Shown piece after piece: positions 7,788 through 13,926 of a DNA stretch of 13,926 nt (position 1 is its first letter; the number at the start of each line of letters is the position of its first letter). The notes beneath the pieces were generated by a model. The model was not told the DNA's origin, ran no database searches, and saw nothing but the letters and a program-made list of their open reading frames with translations. This stretch comes from Caryophanales bacterium UBA1424 (GTDB taxonomy: Bacteria; Bacillota_I; Bacilli_A; RFN20; CAG-826): the NCBI GenBank assembly GCA_002329705.1, contig DCUC01000052.1:6940-20865 (forward strand), given 5' to 3'. The position numbers and the translations under genes are program-made.

Positions 7788-7819
7788 ATATTATTCTATC
7801 ATAAAAGCTGCTCTATCAA
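7788..7819 (-). promoter_or_regulatory. Possible rnhC promoter
   Basis: On the minus strand a TTGATA -35-like box (7814-7819) lies upstream of two candidate -10 boxes, TAGAAT (7793-7798, spacing 15) and TAATAT (7788-7793, spacing 20). Neither spacing is ideal, so the exact promoter is uncertain. Any start from here leaves a very short 5' leader before the ATG at 7779. Confidence 0.35.
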
Positions 7820-7835
7820 TAACGACCATATTTTA

Positions 7836-7844
7836 TGGTAAGAT
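7836..7844 (+). promoter_or_regulatory. Extended -10 promoter of mutS2-uvrC
   Basis: TGG followed by TAAGAT gives the extended -10 pattern TGnTAnnnT. No good -35 box is present 17 bp upstream (TCAATA at 7816-7821). The -10 box ends only 6 bp before the mutS2 ATG, so transcription would begin at or next to the start codon. That fits the absence of a Shine-Dalgarno and suggests a leaderless transcript. Confidence 0.5.
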
Positions 7845-7850
7845 ATTGTC

Positions 7851-10157
7851 ATGCCAACGATTTACGAAGTCCTTGAATTCGGTCAAATTCGCAAAGAAAT
7901 AGCTGCTTTTGCACAGAGCGATATCGGTCGCGAAACATCTTCAAATTTAGTGATGCTTTCGAAAGGCGAACTCAAAAATGAACTCGCCATTCTCGATGAG
8001 ATGATGGTTTTAAATCTTCGCTATGGCCGCCTGCCGATGATGAGTTCAACCAACCTGAGCCAAAAAGTCGAATATGCCTTTAAAGGCGGGACTTTGACGG
8101 CCGAAGACTTAGAAGCGATTGCCCATGATGTTATCATCACCGGCAAAATCGTTTTGTCAATTCGCAAGCGCGAAGAAAAATTTCCGCTCCTCAACGACAA
8201 GATTCGCCAGTTTAAAAGCCTCGAGCAACTCGAAGCCGCCATTCACCGCGTCGTCGGACCCGACCTTGGCATATTGAATAGCGCCTCCAAAAAGCTGGCT
8301 TCGATTCGCAAATCAATCACCGAAACGGAACGTAAGATGACAATTCGTTTTCAGTCGGCGATCGAGTCTTTGCGAGACTATATGACGGAGGCGGTTGCCA
8401 CGATTCGCAACGGCCATTTTGTCCTGCCGATTAAAACCGCTCACAAAGGCAAAGTCAGCGGCGTTATTCACGACATCTCGGACACCGGCATGACGACCTT
8501 CATCGAACCCGACTGGGCGGTCGAATCCAACAATGCGGTTTATGTCCTAAAAATCGAAGAGCGAGAAGAGATTCAGCGCCTGTTAAAAGAGCTGAGCATC
8601 CTGGTCGCCGCACACGGCCATGAAGTCCTCGCCAACAACCATACAATCGGCTATCTTGATTTCGTTCAAGCTAAAGCTCTCTATGCCATTTCTCTCGACG
8701 GCAAAATTGCCGAGTTGAGCGAGGAAAGAGCCATCGATATAAAGCAAGCGCGCCATCCGCTCATCAATCGGGAAGTTGTCGTGGCCAATGATTTTTCTTT
8801 TGATGATTCACTTCGCATCAGCGTCATCAGCGGCCCTAACGCCGGCGGCAAGACCGTCGCCCTCAAAACGCTCGGTTTGATGGTTTTGATGAATCAGTGC
8901 GGGCTGGCTATTCCGACAATAAAACCCGCAAAAATGGCGTATTTTAATCATATTTATGCAGATATTGGCGATAATCAGTCGCTGGCCAGCAATCTATCGA
9001 CTTTCTCCGGTCATATCAAAAACCTTGCCGAAATCGCGGCGCTTGTCGATTCCGATGACTTGGTTTTACTCGACGAAATCGGCACCGGCACATCGCCCCT
9101 AGAAGGTGAAGCCCTCGCCATTTCATATCTTGAATTTCTTCGCGATATCGGCACCTTTGTCTTTTGCTCCTCACACTATGACGGACTAAAAGATTATGCC
9201 TTAAATAAAGATGGCGTAACCAACGCTTCCGTCCTTTTTGATGAGCAGAAAATGACGCCGACATACGTCCTGAAACAAGGCGTTCCGGGCCGCAGTTACG
9301 GGCTTGAGATGGCCGCTCGTTACGACCTCGCCAAACCGATTATTGACGAGGCTCACAACATCCTGAAATCGCACGGTCATGAACAGAGTATCAGCGCTTT
9401 GGGTAACCTCCAAAAATTAATATCCGAAAACGAGACCAAAGCCCACTTGCTTGAAAACGAAGTAAAGCGTATTCAGAACTTCGAAAGAACCCTTCAGGAA
9501 CGCCAGCAAAAACTGGATCAGCAAAGGCAAAACCTGCTCGAAGATGTCAGCGATGCTAAACAGGAAATACTTGCTCGAGCGGAAAAAGAGATAGATGAGA
9601 TCTTTGCCCTGCTCAGGAATCCCGATATTAAGATGCATGAAGTAATCGAAGCCAAGGGTAAAATCAGAAAGCTAAAAGAAGATGAAACCGATGTTGTCTT
9701 ATCCGAAAATGGCGACATCGAAGTCGGCAGCTATGTCGCTATCACTGACTTGGGCATCACCGGGAAAATTGAAAAAATCAGCGGCAATCGCCTTTTTATC
9801 GTGTCCCCGGATGGGTTAAAAATCACTTCAACCAGAGAAAAAGTTCACCTTGTCGGCGCTCCGGCTCCAGAAAAGGCCGAAAAGACATTCATCGCCCCGC
9901 AAATTGTCAGCGATGTCAAATTAGAACTTAACGTTATCGGTTTAAGAGTCGATGAAGCCCTTGAAGAAGTCGCCCGCTATCTCGATGGCGTCCGCCTCAA
10001 GCATTTCTCTCAGGTGCGGATTATTCACGGTTTTGGAACTGGGGCTCTAAAACGAGCGATTCACGATTATTTGTCCAAGTGCGATTTTATAAAAAGTTAT
10101 CGACCCGGCGACCAGCACGAAGGGGCCGGCGGGGCGACGGTGGTGATCATGAAATGA
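7851..10157 (+). CDS. mutS2: MutS2 (MutS-family ATPase with Smr domain)
   Basis: 768 residues, the usual MutS2 length, without the mismatch-recognition domain of MutS1. Residues 1-300 are the core/lever region. The ATPase has Walker A GPNAGGKT (328-335), the ABC-type signature STFSGH (383-388), Walker B LVLLDEIGTGT (404-414) and SSH (440-442). A charged coiled coil covers about 515-610, a KOW-like small domain about 622-665, and the Smr domain about 690-768 with HGFGTG (726-731). MutS2 is known to act in recombination control and, in Bacillus, on collided ribosomes. The first Smr motif, usually LDLRG, is LNVIG here (693-697). The ATG at 7851 matches the expected N-terminus and is the only suitable start, yet it lacks a Shine-Dalgarno. 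uvrC follows with an ATGA overlap. Confidence 0.96.
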   Translation: MPTIYEVLEFGQIRKEIAAFAQSDIGRETSSNLVMLSKGELKNELAILDEMMVLNLRYGRLPMMSSTNLSQKVEYAFKGGTLTAEDLEAIAHDVIITGKIVLSIRKREEKFPLLNDKIRQFKSLEQLEAAIHRVVGPDLGILNSASKKLASIRKSITETERKMTIRFQSAIESLRDYMTEAVATIRNGHFVLPIKTAHKGKVSGVIHDISDTGMTTFIEPDWAVESNNAVYVLKIEEREEIQRLLKELSILVAAHGHEVLANNHTIGYLDFVQAKALYAISLDGKIAELSEERAIDIKQARHPLINREVVVANDFSFDDSLRISVISGPNAGGKTVALKTLGLMVLMNQCGLAIPTIKPAKMAYFNHIYADIGDNQSLASNLSTFSGHIKNLAEIAALVDSDDLVLLDEIGTGTSPLEGEALAISYLEFLRDIGTFVFCSSHYDGLKDYALNKDGVTNASVLFDEQKMTPTYVLKQGVPGRSYGLEMAARYDLAKPIIDEAHNILKSHGHEQSISALGNLQKLISENETKAHLLENEVKRIQNFERTLQERQQKLDQQRQNLLEDVSDAKQEILARAEKEIDEIFALLRNPDIKMHEVIEAKGKIRKLKEDETDVVLSENGDIEVGSYVAITDLGITGKIEKISGNRLFIVSPDGLKITSTREKVHLVGAPAPEKAEKTFIAPQIVSDVKLELNVIGLRVDEALEEVARYLDGVRLKHFSQVRIIHGFGTGALKRAIHDYLSKCDFIKSYRPGDQHEGAGGATVVIMK

Positions 10158-11908
10158 CCGAAGCCGTAAAACAGGCCCTGTTATTAGTGCCGACCAAACC
10201 CGGCGTCTACCTCATGAAAGATAAAGATGAGGAAATCATCTACGTCGGAAAAGCAAAAAATCTAAGCAAGCGGGTGACGCAGTATTTTATGCGGCCGCAA
10301 TCCGGCAAAGTCGCGGCCATGGTTTTTAATGTCGACCATTTCGAAACGATCATCACCAAGAGCGAAAAAGAAGCCTTTATCCTGGAGATGAATCTAATTA
10401 AAAAGCATTATCCACGCTACAATATTTTACTTAAGGACAGCAAGCACTATCCCTACATTGCCCTCAAGCGGAAAAATAGCCCGGTTTTAAAAATCGCCCG
10501 CGATGATAAAGACAAAAATTATTTCTATTTTGGTCCGTATCCGACATCGATGCACGCTTACGAAGTGATCAGCTTGCTCAACAAGATTTTTCCTCTTCAA
10601 AAATGCAAAGTTCTGCCGCCGGTGCCGTGCCTTTATTACCATCTTGGCCAATGTCTGGCCCCATGCATCAATAAGATAGATGAAGAGACACATGTCGCCA
10701 TCTATAATCAGATTAAAAGCTTTCTTGGCGGCAACAACGAAGATGTCAAAAGTCAAATTCGCCGCAAGATGGAAGAAGCCAGCGATAATCAGGAATATGA
10801 AAAAGCCGGCGATTATCGCAAGACTCTCCTCGCCATCGATCACATCAACGAACGCCAGAGCATGGAAGTTCAAGACCACGTCGACCGCGATATCTTTGCC
10901 TATGTGACCAGAGACGGTTATTTAGCTTTGGCTCTTTTAACTTTCCGCCACGGCATCATGCTCGGCAAAGAAGTCTTTGTCGTCGAGCAATTTGACGAGG
11001 ATATCGATCTCGTCACCGATCTGATTTTGCAGTATTATCAAACGCATTCTCTGCCGAACGAGATCGTCGCTAATATCTATGGTTTAAAAGCGAGAATTGA
11101 AGATATATACGACATAAATGTCGTCTACAAAAGTCGTGGCGCGCTTTACGACCTCGTCGACATGGCTACGATCAACGCCCGCCAGGGTCTTGATGAGCAC
11201 TTTATGTCCGCGCGGTTAACCGATGATAACTTAAAAATTCTGACCGAACTTGGCAATCTGCTAAACATCAAAACTCCGACGCACATCGAACTTTTTGACA
11301 ATTCGCATCTTCAGGGTTCTTCTCCCGTTGGAGCCATGGTCGCTTTCATCAATGGCGAGCCCACGAAAAAGATGTATCGAAAATTTCATATTGAAGGCGA
11401 TGAAAAGCGCGATGATTTTGCCAGTATGAAGGAGGTTATCTATCGGCGTTACAAGCGCATTAAAGATGAAGATTTAAAGATGCCGAACCTCATTCTCGTC
11501 GATGGCGGACTGCCGCAGTTAAGCGCCGCTTATGAGGCGCTTAAGCGACTCGAATTATCAATTCCCGCCTTTGGATTATACAAAAATGATCGGCATCAGA
11601 CTGAGGGATTAATCGACAAAGCAGGTCTAAAATACGACTTACAAAATAACAAGCCGCTCTTCTTCCTATTGATGAGAATGCAAGATGAAGTGCATCGCTT
11701 TGCGATTACCTTCCATCACAAACTGCGCAGCAAAGCTTACAAGGCGAGCGTTCTCGACGGAATCGAAGGTCTCGGCAAGCGGCGGATTGAAATTTTGTAC
11801 CGCAACTATGCCTCGATCAACGAACTTAAAAAAGCCACCTTGGAAGAGCTTCAACAACTGCTGCCCAAAAATGTTGCTTCAAGGGTCAAGGAAAGGCTGG
11901 AAGAATAA
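10154..11908 (+). CDS. uvrC: Excinuclease ABC subunit C
   Basis: 584 residues from the ATG at 10154, which overlaps the mutS2 TGA as ATGA and is preceded by GGTGAT. The open frame extends upstream to 10079, but those codons lie inside mutS2 and give a basic, non-homologous N-terminus. Domains in order: GIY-YIG nuclease (about 12-95, PGVYLMKD and IIYVGKAKNL), a four-cysteine cluster (C151, C159, C167, C171) at the place where UvrC binds an iron-sulfur cluster, a UVR domain (about 197-232), an RNase H-like nuclease (Asp382 in ELFDNSH, Asp450 in ILVDGG), and C-terminal helix-hairpin-helix motifs (about 533-584). It makes the 3' and 5' incisions of nucleotide excision repair after UvrAB loading. 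Pairing with mutS2 in one operon is fitting for DNA maintenance. Confidence 0.96.
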   Translation: MTEAVKQALLLVPTKPGVYLMKDKDEEIIYVGKAKNLSKRVTQYFMRPQSGKVAAMVFNVDHFETIITKSEKEAFILEMNLIKKHYPRYNILLKDSKHYPYIALKRKNSPVLKIARDDKDKNYFYFGPYPTSMHAYEVISLLNKIFPLQKCKVLPPVPCLYYHLGQCLAPCINKIDEETHVAIYNQIKSFLGGNNEDVKSQIRRKMEEASDNQEYEKAGDYRKTLLAIDHINERQSMEVQDHVDRDIFAYVTRDGYLALALLTFRHGIMLGKEVFVVEQFDEDIDLVTDLILQYYQTHSLPNEIVANIYGLKARIEDIYDINVVYKSRGALYDLVDMATINARQGLDEHFMSARLTDDNLKILTELGNLLNIKTPTHIELFDNSHLQGSSPVGAMVAFINGEPTKKMYRKFHIEGDEKRDDFASMKEVIYRRYKRIKDEDLKMPNLILVDGGLPQLSAAYEALKRLELSIPAFGLYKNDRHQTEGLIDKAGLKYDLQNNKPLFFLLMRMQDEVHRFAITFHHKLRSKAYKASVLDGIEGLGKRRIEILYRNYASINELKKATLEELQQLLPKNVASRVKERLEE

Positions 11909-11919
11909 CCTTTTTTGTG

Positions 11920-11948
11920 TTGATATGTCATTGCTAAAATACTATATT
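11920..11948 (+). promoter_or_regulatory. Promoter of tRNA-Arg
   Basis: TTGATA (11920-11925) and TATATT (11943-11948) are spaced by exactly 17 bp. Transcription would start near 11955, just before the mature tRNA 5' end at 11962. It lies right after the uvrC stop codon. Confidence 0.7.
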
Positions 11949-11961
11949 AGTATAGCGATAT

Positions 11962-12038
11962 GTCCTCTTAGCTCAGCTGGATAGAGCAACGGCCTTCTAA
12001 GCCGTAGGTCAGGCGTTCGAATCGCCTAGAGGATGCCA
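11962..12038 (+). tRNA. tRNA-Arg (anticodon TCT)
   Basis: All four stems fold by hand: acceptor 11962-11968 with 12028-12034 (the first pair is G-U), D-stem GCTC/GAGC, anticodon stem ACGGC/GCCGT around the loop CTTCTAA, and T-stem AGGCG/CGCCT with loop TTCGAAT. The anticodon TCT (11996-11998) reads AGA/AGG arginine codons. The discriminator is G, and the CCA end (12036-12038) is encoded. It has its own promoter and terminator. I see no direct repeat of its 3' end elsewhere in the window, so it does not appear to be a used integration site here. Confidence 0.96.
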
Positions 12039-12049
12039 TTGTAAAGACG

Positions 12050-12084
12050 AGCTTTGATTGCAGGTTAATCAAGGCTTTTTATTT
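12050..12084 (+). terminator. Intrinsic terminator after tRNA-Arg
   Basis: AGCTTTGATT (12050-12059) pairs with AATCAAGGCT (12067-12076) in a 10-bp stem with one T-G wobble and a 7-nt loop, followed by TTTTTATTT. It starts 12 bases after the tRNA and should end that transcript, and possibly read-through from uvrC. Confidence 0.85.
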
Positions 12085-12100
12085 CTCAAAACACAAAAAT

Positions 12101-12131
12101 GTAAGGAAAACCTTACTTTTTTTGTTATGAT
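12101..12131 (+). promoter_or_regulatory. Inverted repeat and extended -10 promoter upstream of the XRE regulator
   Basis: GTAAGG (12101-12106), AAAA, CCTTAC (12111-12116) is a perfect inverted repeat. It is followed by seven Ts and then TGT TATGAT (12123-12131), an extended -10 box. No -35 consensus is present; the place where it should be (about 12103-12108) lies inside the repeat. The repeat is thus well placed to be an operator, perhaps for the XRE protein encoded next. It could also act as a second, short terminator because of the T-tract. Confidence 0.55.
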
Positions 12132-12188
12132 AAATTGGTCGACTTCCCCTTTTCACCTATCGATAATTATGGCAGGAGACAAATACAT

Positions 12189-13034
12189 ATGAGCTTTGAA
12201 AAAAACCTGAATCTAATCAGAAAAAGAAACGGCATGACGCAGGAGGATTTAGCCCTGACAATCGGCGTCTCACGGCAGACAATCTACGCATGGGAGGCAG
12301 GTTTAAATTCTCCAAATATCTCCATGCTCAAGAAGGTCGCTTCCGCTTTGGAGGTCAGCATCGATGAACTGATTAACGGCTATGATGTCGATCGACTTCC
12401 TAATTTATTAGGAGAAATAGTTTTTAGCAACGAATCCGAGTATTACGAGGATGTAATTTATGAGGAAATTCCCAATTGGTATGTTTCCTTAAAGGTCGGT
12501 GAAGATGTCTGCTTTGGCTTGTATGATAACGGCGTAAAGGATTACTCATACCACGTCACTGTGTTAGGAGAAATTATTGTTCATAATCAAAAGGGTTATG
12601 AAATAGGTGTGAAAGAATACGATAAAAAGTTAGAGCAAACGGACGCCTTTTCGCTGATAGCCAAACGCGTTGAAAACCGGATAATTTTCATCGGCAGAAT
12701 TTATTACAAAGACGGAATAAAAAACATCGAAACATTTCGCGACAAAAGTTTTTTAAATAAGTGGGGCACCGATGGCAAGTTTGAAGGTCCGCCGATAATC
12801 TTTCAAGAAGCGAAGAAGTATGCGATGACATATAACGGCAAAACCGAGAGCGTCATTCGCATCGCTTACTTTGATATAAACAAATCTTACATCGAGGTCT
12901 TTTTAAATCTTAAGGGCGAGTCGTTGTTTTGGAAGCGATACGAACTCGGCCGCAAATCAGGAACTATTCTTAAAATAAACGATAAGGAGTATGGCTTATT
13001 CTATGAAGTCGCGACTTCGCGTTTAATAAGATAG
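12189..13034 (+). CDS. XRE-family regulator with uncharacterised C-terminal domain
   Basis: 281 residues from ATG 12189, preceded by AGGAG (12174-12178) at 10 nt. The upstream extension of the frame to a TTG at 12135 lacks a ribosome-binding site and is not part of the domain. Residues 5-62 are a typical HTH_3 domain (G-V-S-R-Q-T-I-Y-A-W-E, then S-P-N-I, then V-S-I-D-E-L-I), so it should bind DNA as a dimer. Residues about 80-281 have no membrane segment and no motif I can name. They are rich in beta-type patterns and aromatic residues, for example WYVSLKVGEDVCFGLYDNG (98-116), and may sense a ligand or partner. I have a vague memory of similar C-terminal regions in other Firmicute XRE proteins. 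Its bases look more AT-rich than the neighbouring genes. The target is unknown; self-regulation and nagB are the nearest candidates. Confidence 0.88.
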   Translation: MSFEKNLNLIRKRNGMTQEDLALTIGVSRQTIYAWEAGLNSPNISMLKKVASALEVSIDELINGYDVDRLPNLLGEIVFSNESEYYEDVIYEEIPNWYVSLKVGEDVCFGLYDNGVKDYSYHVTVLGEIIVHNQKGYEIGVKEYDKKLEQTDAFSLIAKRVENRIIFIGRIYYKDGIKNIETFRDKSFLNKWGTDGKFEGPPIIFQEAKKYAMTYNGKTESVIRIAYFDINKSYIEVFLNLKGESLFWKRYELGRKSGTILKINDKEYGLFYEVATSRLIR

Positions 13035-13052
13035 GTTTACACTAAAAATCAT

Positions 13053-13081
13053 TTTACACATGTCCGATGATGGTTTATCAT
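13053..13081 (+). promoter_or_regulatory. nagB promoter with overlapping inverted repeat
   Basis: TTTACA (13053-13058) and TATCAT (13076-13081) are spaced by 17 bp. Transcription would start near 13088, about 34 bases before the GTG. A perfect inverted repeat ATGAT-GGTTT-ATCAT (13067-13081) overlaps the -10 box and could be an operator. No catabolite-responsive (cre) sequence was seen. Confidence 0.65.
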
Positions 13082-13121
13082 ATTTGGCAGTATTTTACTC
13101 GTTAGGAAAGAAGATTTAAAA

Positions 13122-13850
13122 GTGAAAGTAATCATCGGAAGCAGCCAGGAAATTAGCCAACTCATAGCAGACGAATTTATAAAGCAAATTCGCCGCAAAC
13201 CGACCTCCGTTCTCGGTCTTGCCACCGGAACTTCACCTCTTGAGGTGTACGCCAATTTAATTAAAGCCAACAAAGAAAGAGTAATCTCGTTTAAAAAAGT
13301 CACGACCTACAATCTTGACGAATATATCGGATTAGACGGCACCCACAACCAATCGTATCGCTATTTCATGAATGCCAGTCTATTTGATCACATCGATATC
13401 GATAAGAATAATACCCATGTTCTTAAGGGCGTCGGCGACTATCTTGACTACGCCGCTCATTACGATGAAGAAATCGCCAGAAGCGGCGGTATCGACTTGC
13501 AGATTCTCGGCCTGGGAAGTGACGGCCACATCGCCTTTAATGAACCTGATACCCCATTTGACAGCCTCACCCACATCGCCGACTTGACGGAATCGACCAT
13601 CCGCGACAATTCCCGCCTTTTTAAGGATATCAGCGAAGTGCCGACGAAAGCGGTGACGATGGGCTTAAAATCGATTATGAATGCTAAAAAAATCGTGCTG
13701 ATAGCGACCGGCAAAAATAAAGCGAAAGCTGTTAAAGATTTGCTTGAAGGTCCCATCAGCGAAAAGGTGCCTTGTTCAATACTTCAAAAACATTCAGACT
13801 GCACAATTTATGTCGACGCCGATGCGTATAGCAAAGTGAATCAGAAATAA
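13122..13850 (+). CDS. nagB: Glucosamine-6-phosphate deaminase
   Basis: 242 residues, the usual length of short Firmicute NagB. It converts glucosamine 6-phosphate and water to fructose 6-phosphate and ammonium, the step that brings amino sugars from peptidoglycan or chitin into glycolysis. Visible motifs are LGLATGTSPLEVY (31-43, phosphate binding), TYNLDEY (62-68, Asp66) and LGSDGHIAFNEP (131-142, Asp134, His136, Glu141). These match the catalytic Asp72, Asp141, His143 and Glu148 of the E. coli enzyme in order and spacing. The start is GTG 13122 with AGGAAAG (13104-13110) upstream. nagA is not adjacent in the window. The gene has its own promoter and terminator, so it appears monocistronic. 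Confidence 0.96.
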   Translation: MKVIIGSSQEISQLIADEFIKQIRRKPTSVLGLATGTSPLEVYANLIKANKERVISFKKVTTYNLDEYIGLDGTHNQSYRYFMNASLFDHIDIDKNNTHVLKGVGDYLDYAAHYDEEIARSGGIDLQILGLGSDGHIAFNEPDTPFDSLTHIADLTESTIRDNSRLFKDISEVPTKAVTMGLKSIMNAKKIVLIATGKNKAKAVKDLLEGPISEKVPCSILQKHSDCTIYVDADAYSKVNQK

Positions 13851-13856
13851 AAAATG

Positions 13857-13886
13857 AGCCGCGATTGAATCGCGGTTTCTTTTTTG
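13857..13886 (+). terminator. Intrinsic terminator of nagB
   Basis: CCGCGAT (13859-13865) and ATCGCGG (13869-13875) form a 7-bp GC-rich stem with a TGA loop. The stem can be extended by a G-T and an A-T pair at its base. It is followed by TTTCTTTTTTGTT, and it begins 6 bases after the nagB stop. Confidence 0.93.
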
Positions 13887-13896
13887 TTAGGATTTA

Positions 13897-13926
13897 ATGG
13901 CTATTATGAAAACTCGTGTAAGAAAT
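13897..13926 (+). CDS. Possible start of a further gene, cut by the right edge
   Basis: AGGA (13889-13892) precedes ATG 13897, and a second in-frame ATG lies at 13906. The ten visible codons read MAIMKTRVRN. This is too short to assign. An N-terminus of this type (MKTR...) would be compatible with a nitronate monooxygenase/FabK-like protein, among others, but that is only a guess. No separate promoter is seen between the nagB terminator and this start. Confidence 0.3.
   Translation, partial: MAIMKTRVRN

Noticed and set aside
10079-10153. N-terminal extension of uvrC starting at GTG 10079
   Set aside because: It lies within mutS2, gives a basic, unrelated peptide, and the ATG at 10154 with the ATGA overlap matches the normal UvrC N-terminus.
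10487-10879. 130-codon minus-strand open frame inside uvrC
   Set aside because: It is antisense to conserved UvrC domains, with a hydrophobic, biased composition typical of shadow frames.
11891-11917. Terminator directly after uvrC
   Set aside because: A T-run is present, but only a 4-bp AAGG/CCTT stem with a long loop can form, which is not a convincing hairpin.
11962-12038. tRNA-Arg as an active integration site for a mobile element
   Set aside because: No integrase gene and no repeat of the tRNA 3' end is seen in the window.
12135-12188. TTG-started extension of the XRE regulator
   Set aside because: There is no ribosome-binding site, it lies at the predicted transcription start, and a good AGGAG precedes ATG 12189.
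1-13926. CRISPR array, IS element or prophage
   Set aside because: No regularly spaced repeats, transposase, integrase or phage structural genes were found on either strand.

Overview
The window looks like a chromosomal segment of a Bacilli- or Mollicutes-like Firmicute (an Erysipelotrichia/Acholeplasma/RF39-type lineage would fit, but I cannot fix the taxon). The reasons are the RNase HIII gene, MutS2 with a C-terminal Smr domain, a YwaF-type membrane domain, NagB, promoters with TTGACA/TATAAT-like boxes and lipoproteins with Firmicute lipoboxes. TGA is a stop (rnhC, the MBL gene, mutS2) and Trp is TGG, so the standard bacterial code applies, not the Mycoplasma code. Base composition is moderate in most genes; the XRE regulator gene looks more AT-rich. 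There is no prophage, IS element or CRISPR array, and no gene-free stretch over about 300 bases.

Left half, minus strand (read from about 7.8 kb down to 1): rnhC and a secreted metallo-beta-lactamase-fold lipoprotein overlap by ATGA. A strong promoter (5474-5502) then drives a tightly packed operon. It encodes a 737-residue fusion of a TMEM164/YwaF-like multi-pass domain with an ABC ATPase, a 558-residue ABC exporter permease, and a small membrane-anchored Big_2-like protein. A separate promoter (1029-1057) precedes a lipoprotein gene with an Ig-like domain that runs off the left edge.

Right half, plus strand: mutS2 and uvrC overlap by ATGA and diverge from rnhC across 71 bp. They are followed by tRNA-Arg(TCT) with its own promoter and terminator, an XRE-type regulator with an uncharacterised C-terminal domain and a perfect inverted repeat at its promoter, nagB with its own promoter and terminator, and the first codons of a further possible gene.

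The window divides into nucleic-acid maintenance (RNase HIII, MutS2, UvrC), cell-envelope functions (two lipoproteins and the ABC/TMEM164 operon) and amino-sugar catabolism (NagB). The best candidate for an undescribed system is the ABC operon: a putative lipid-acyltransferase-type membrane domain is fused to the transporter ATPase and co-encoded with its permease and an extracytoplasmic Ig-like protein. The mutS2-uvrC operon is also notable because its promoter position suggests a leaderless mRNA, and its MutS2 lacks the Smr DxR/DxH signature.
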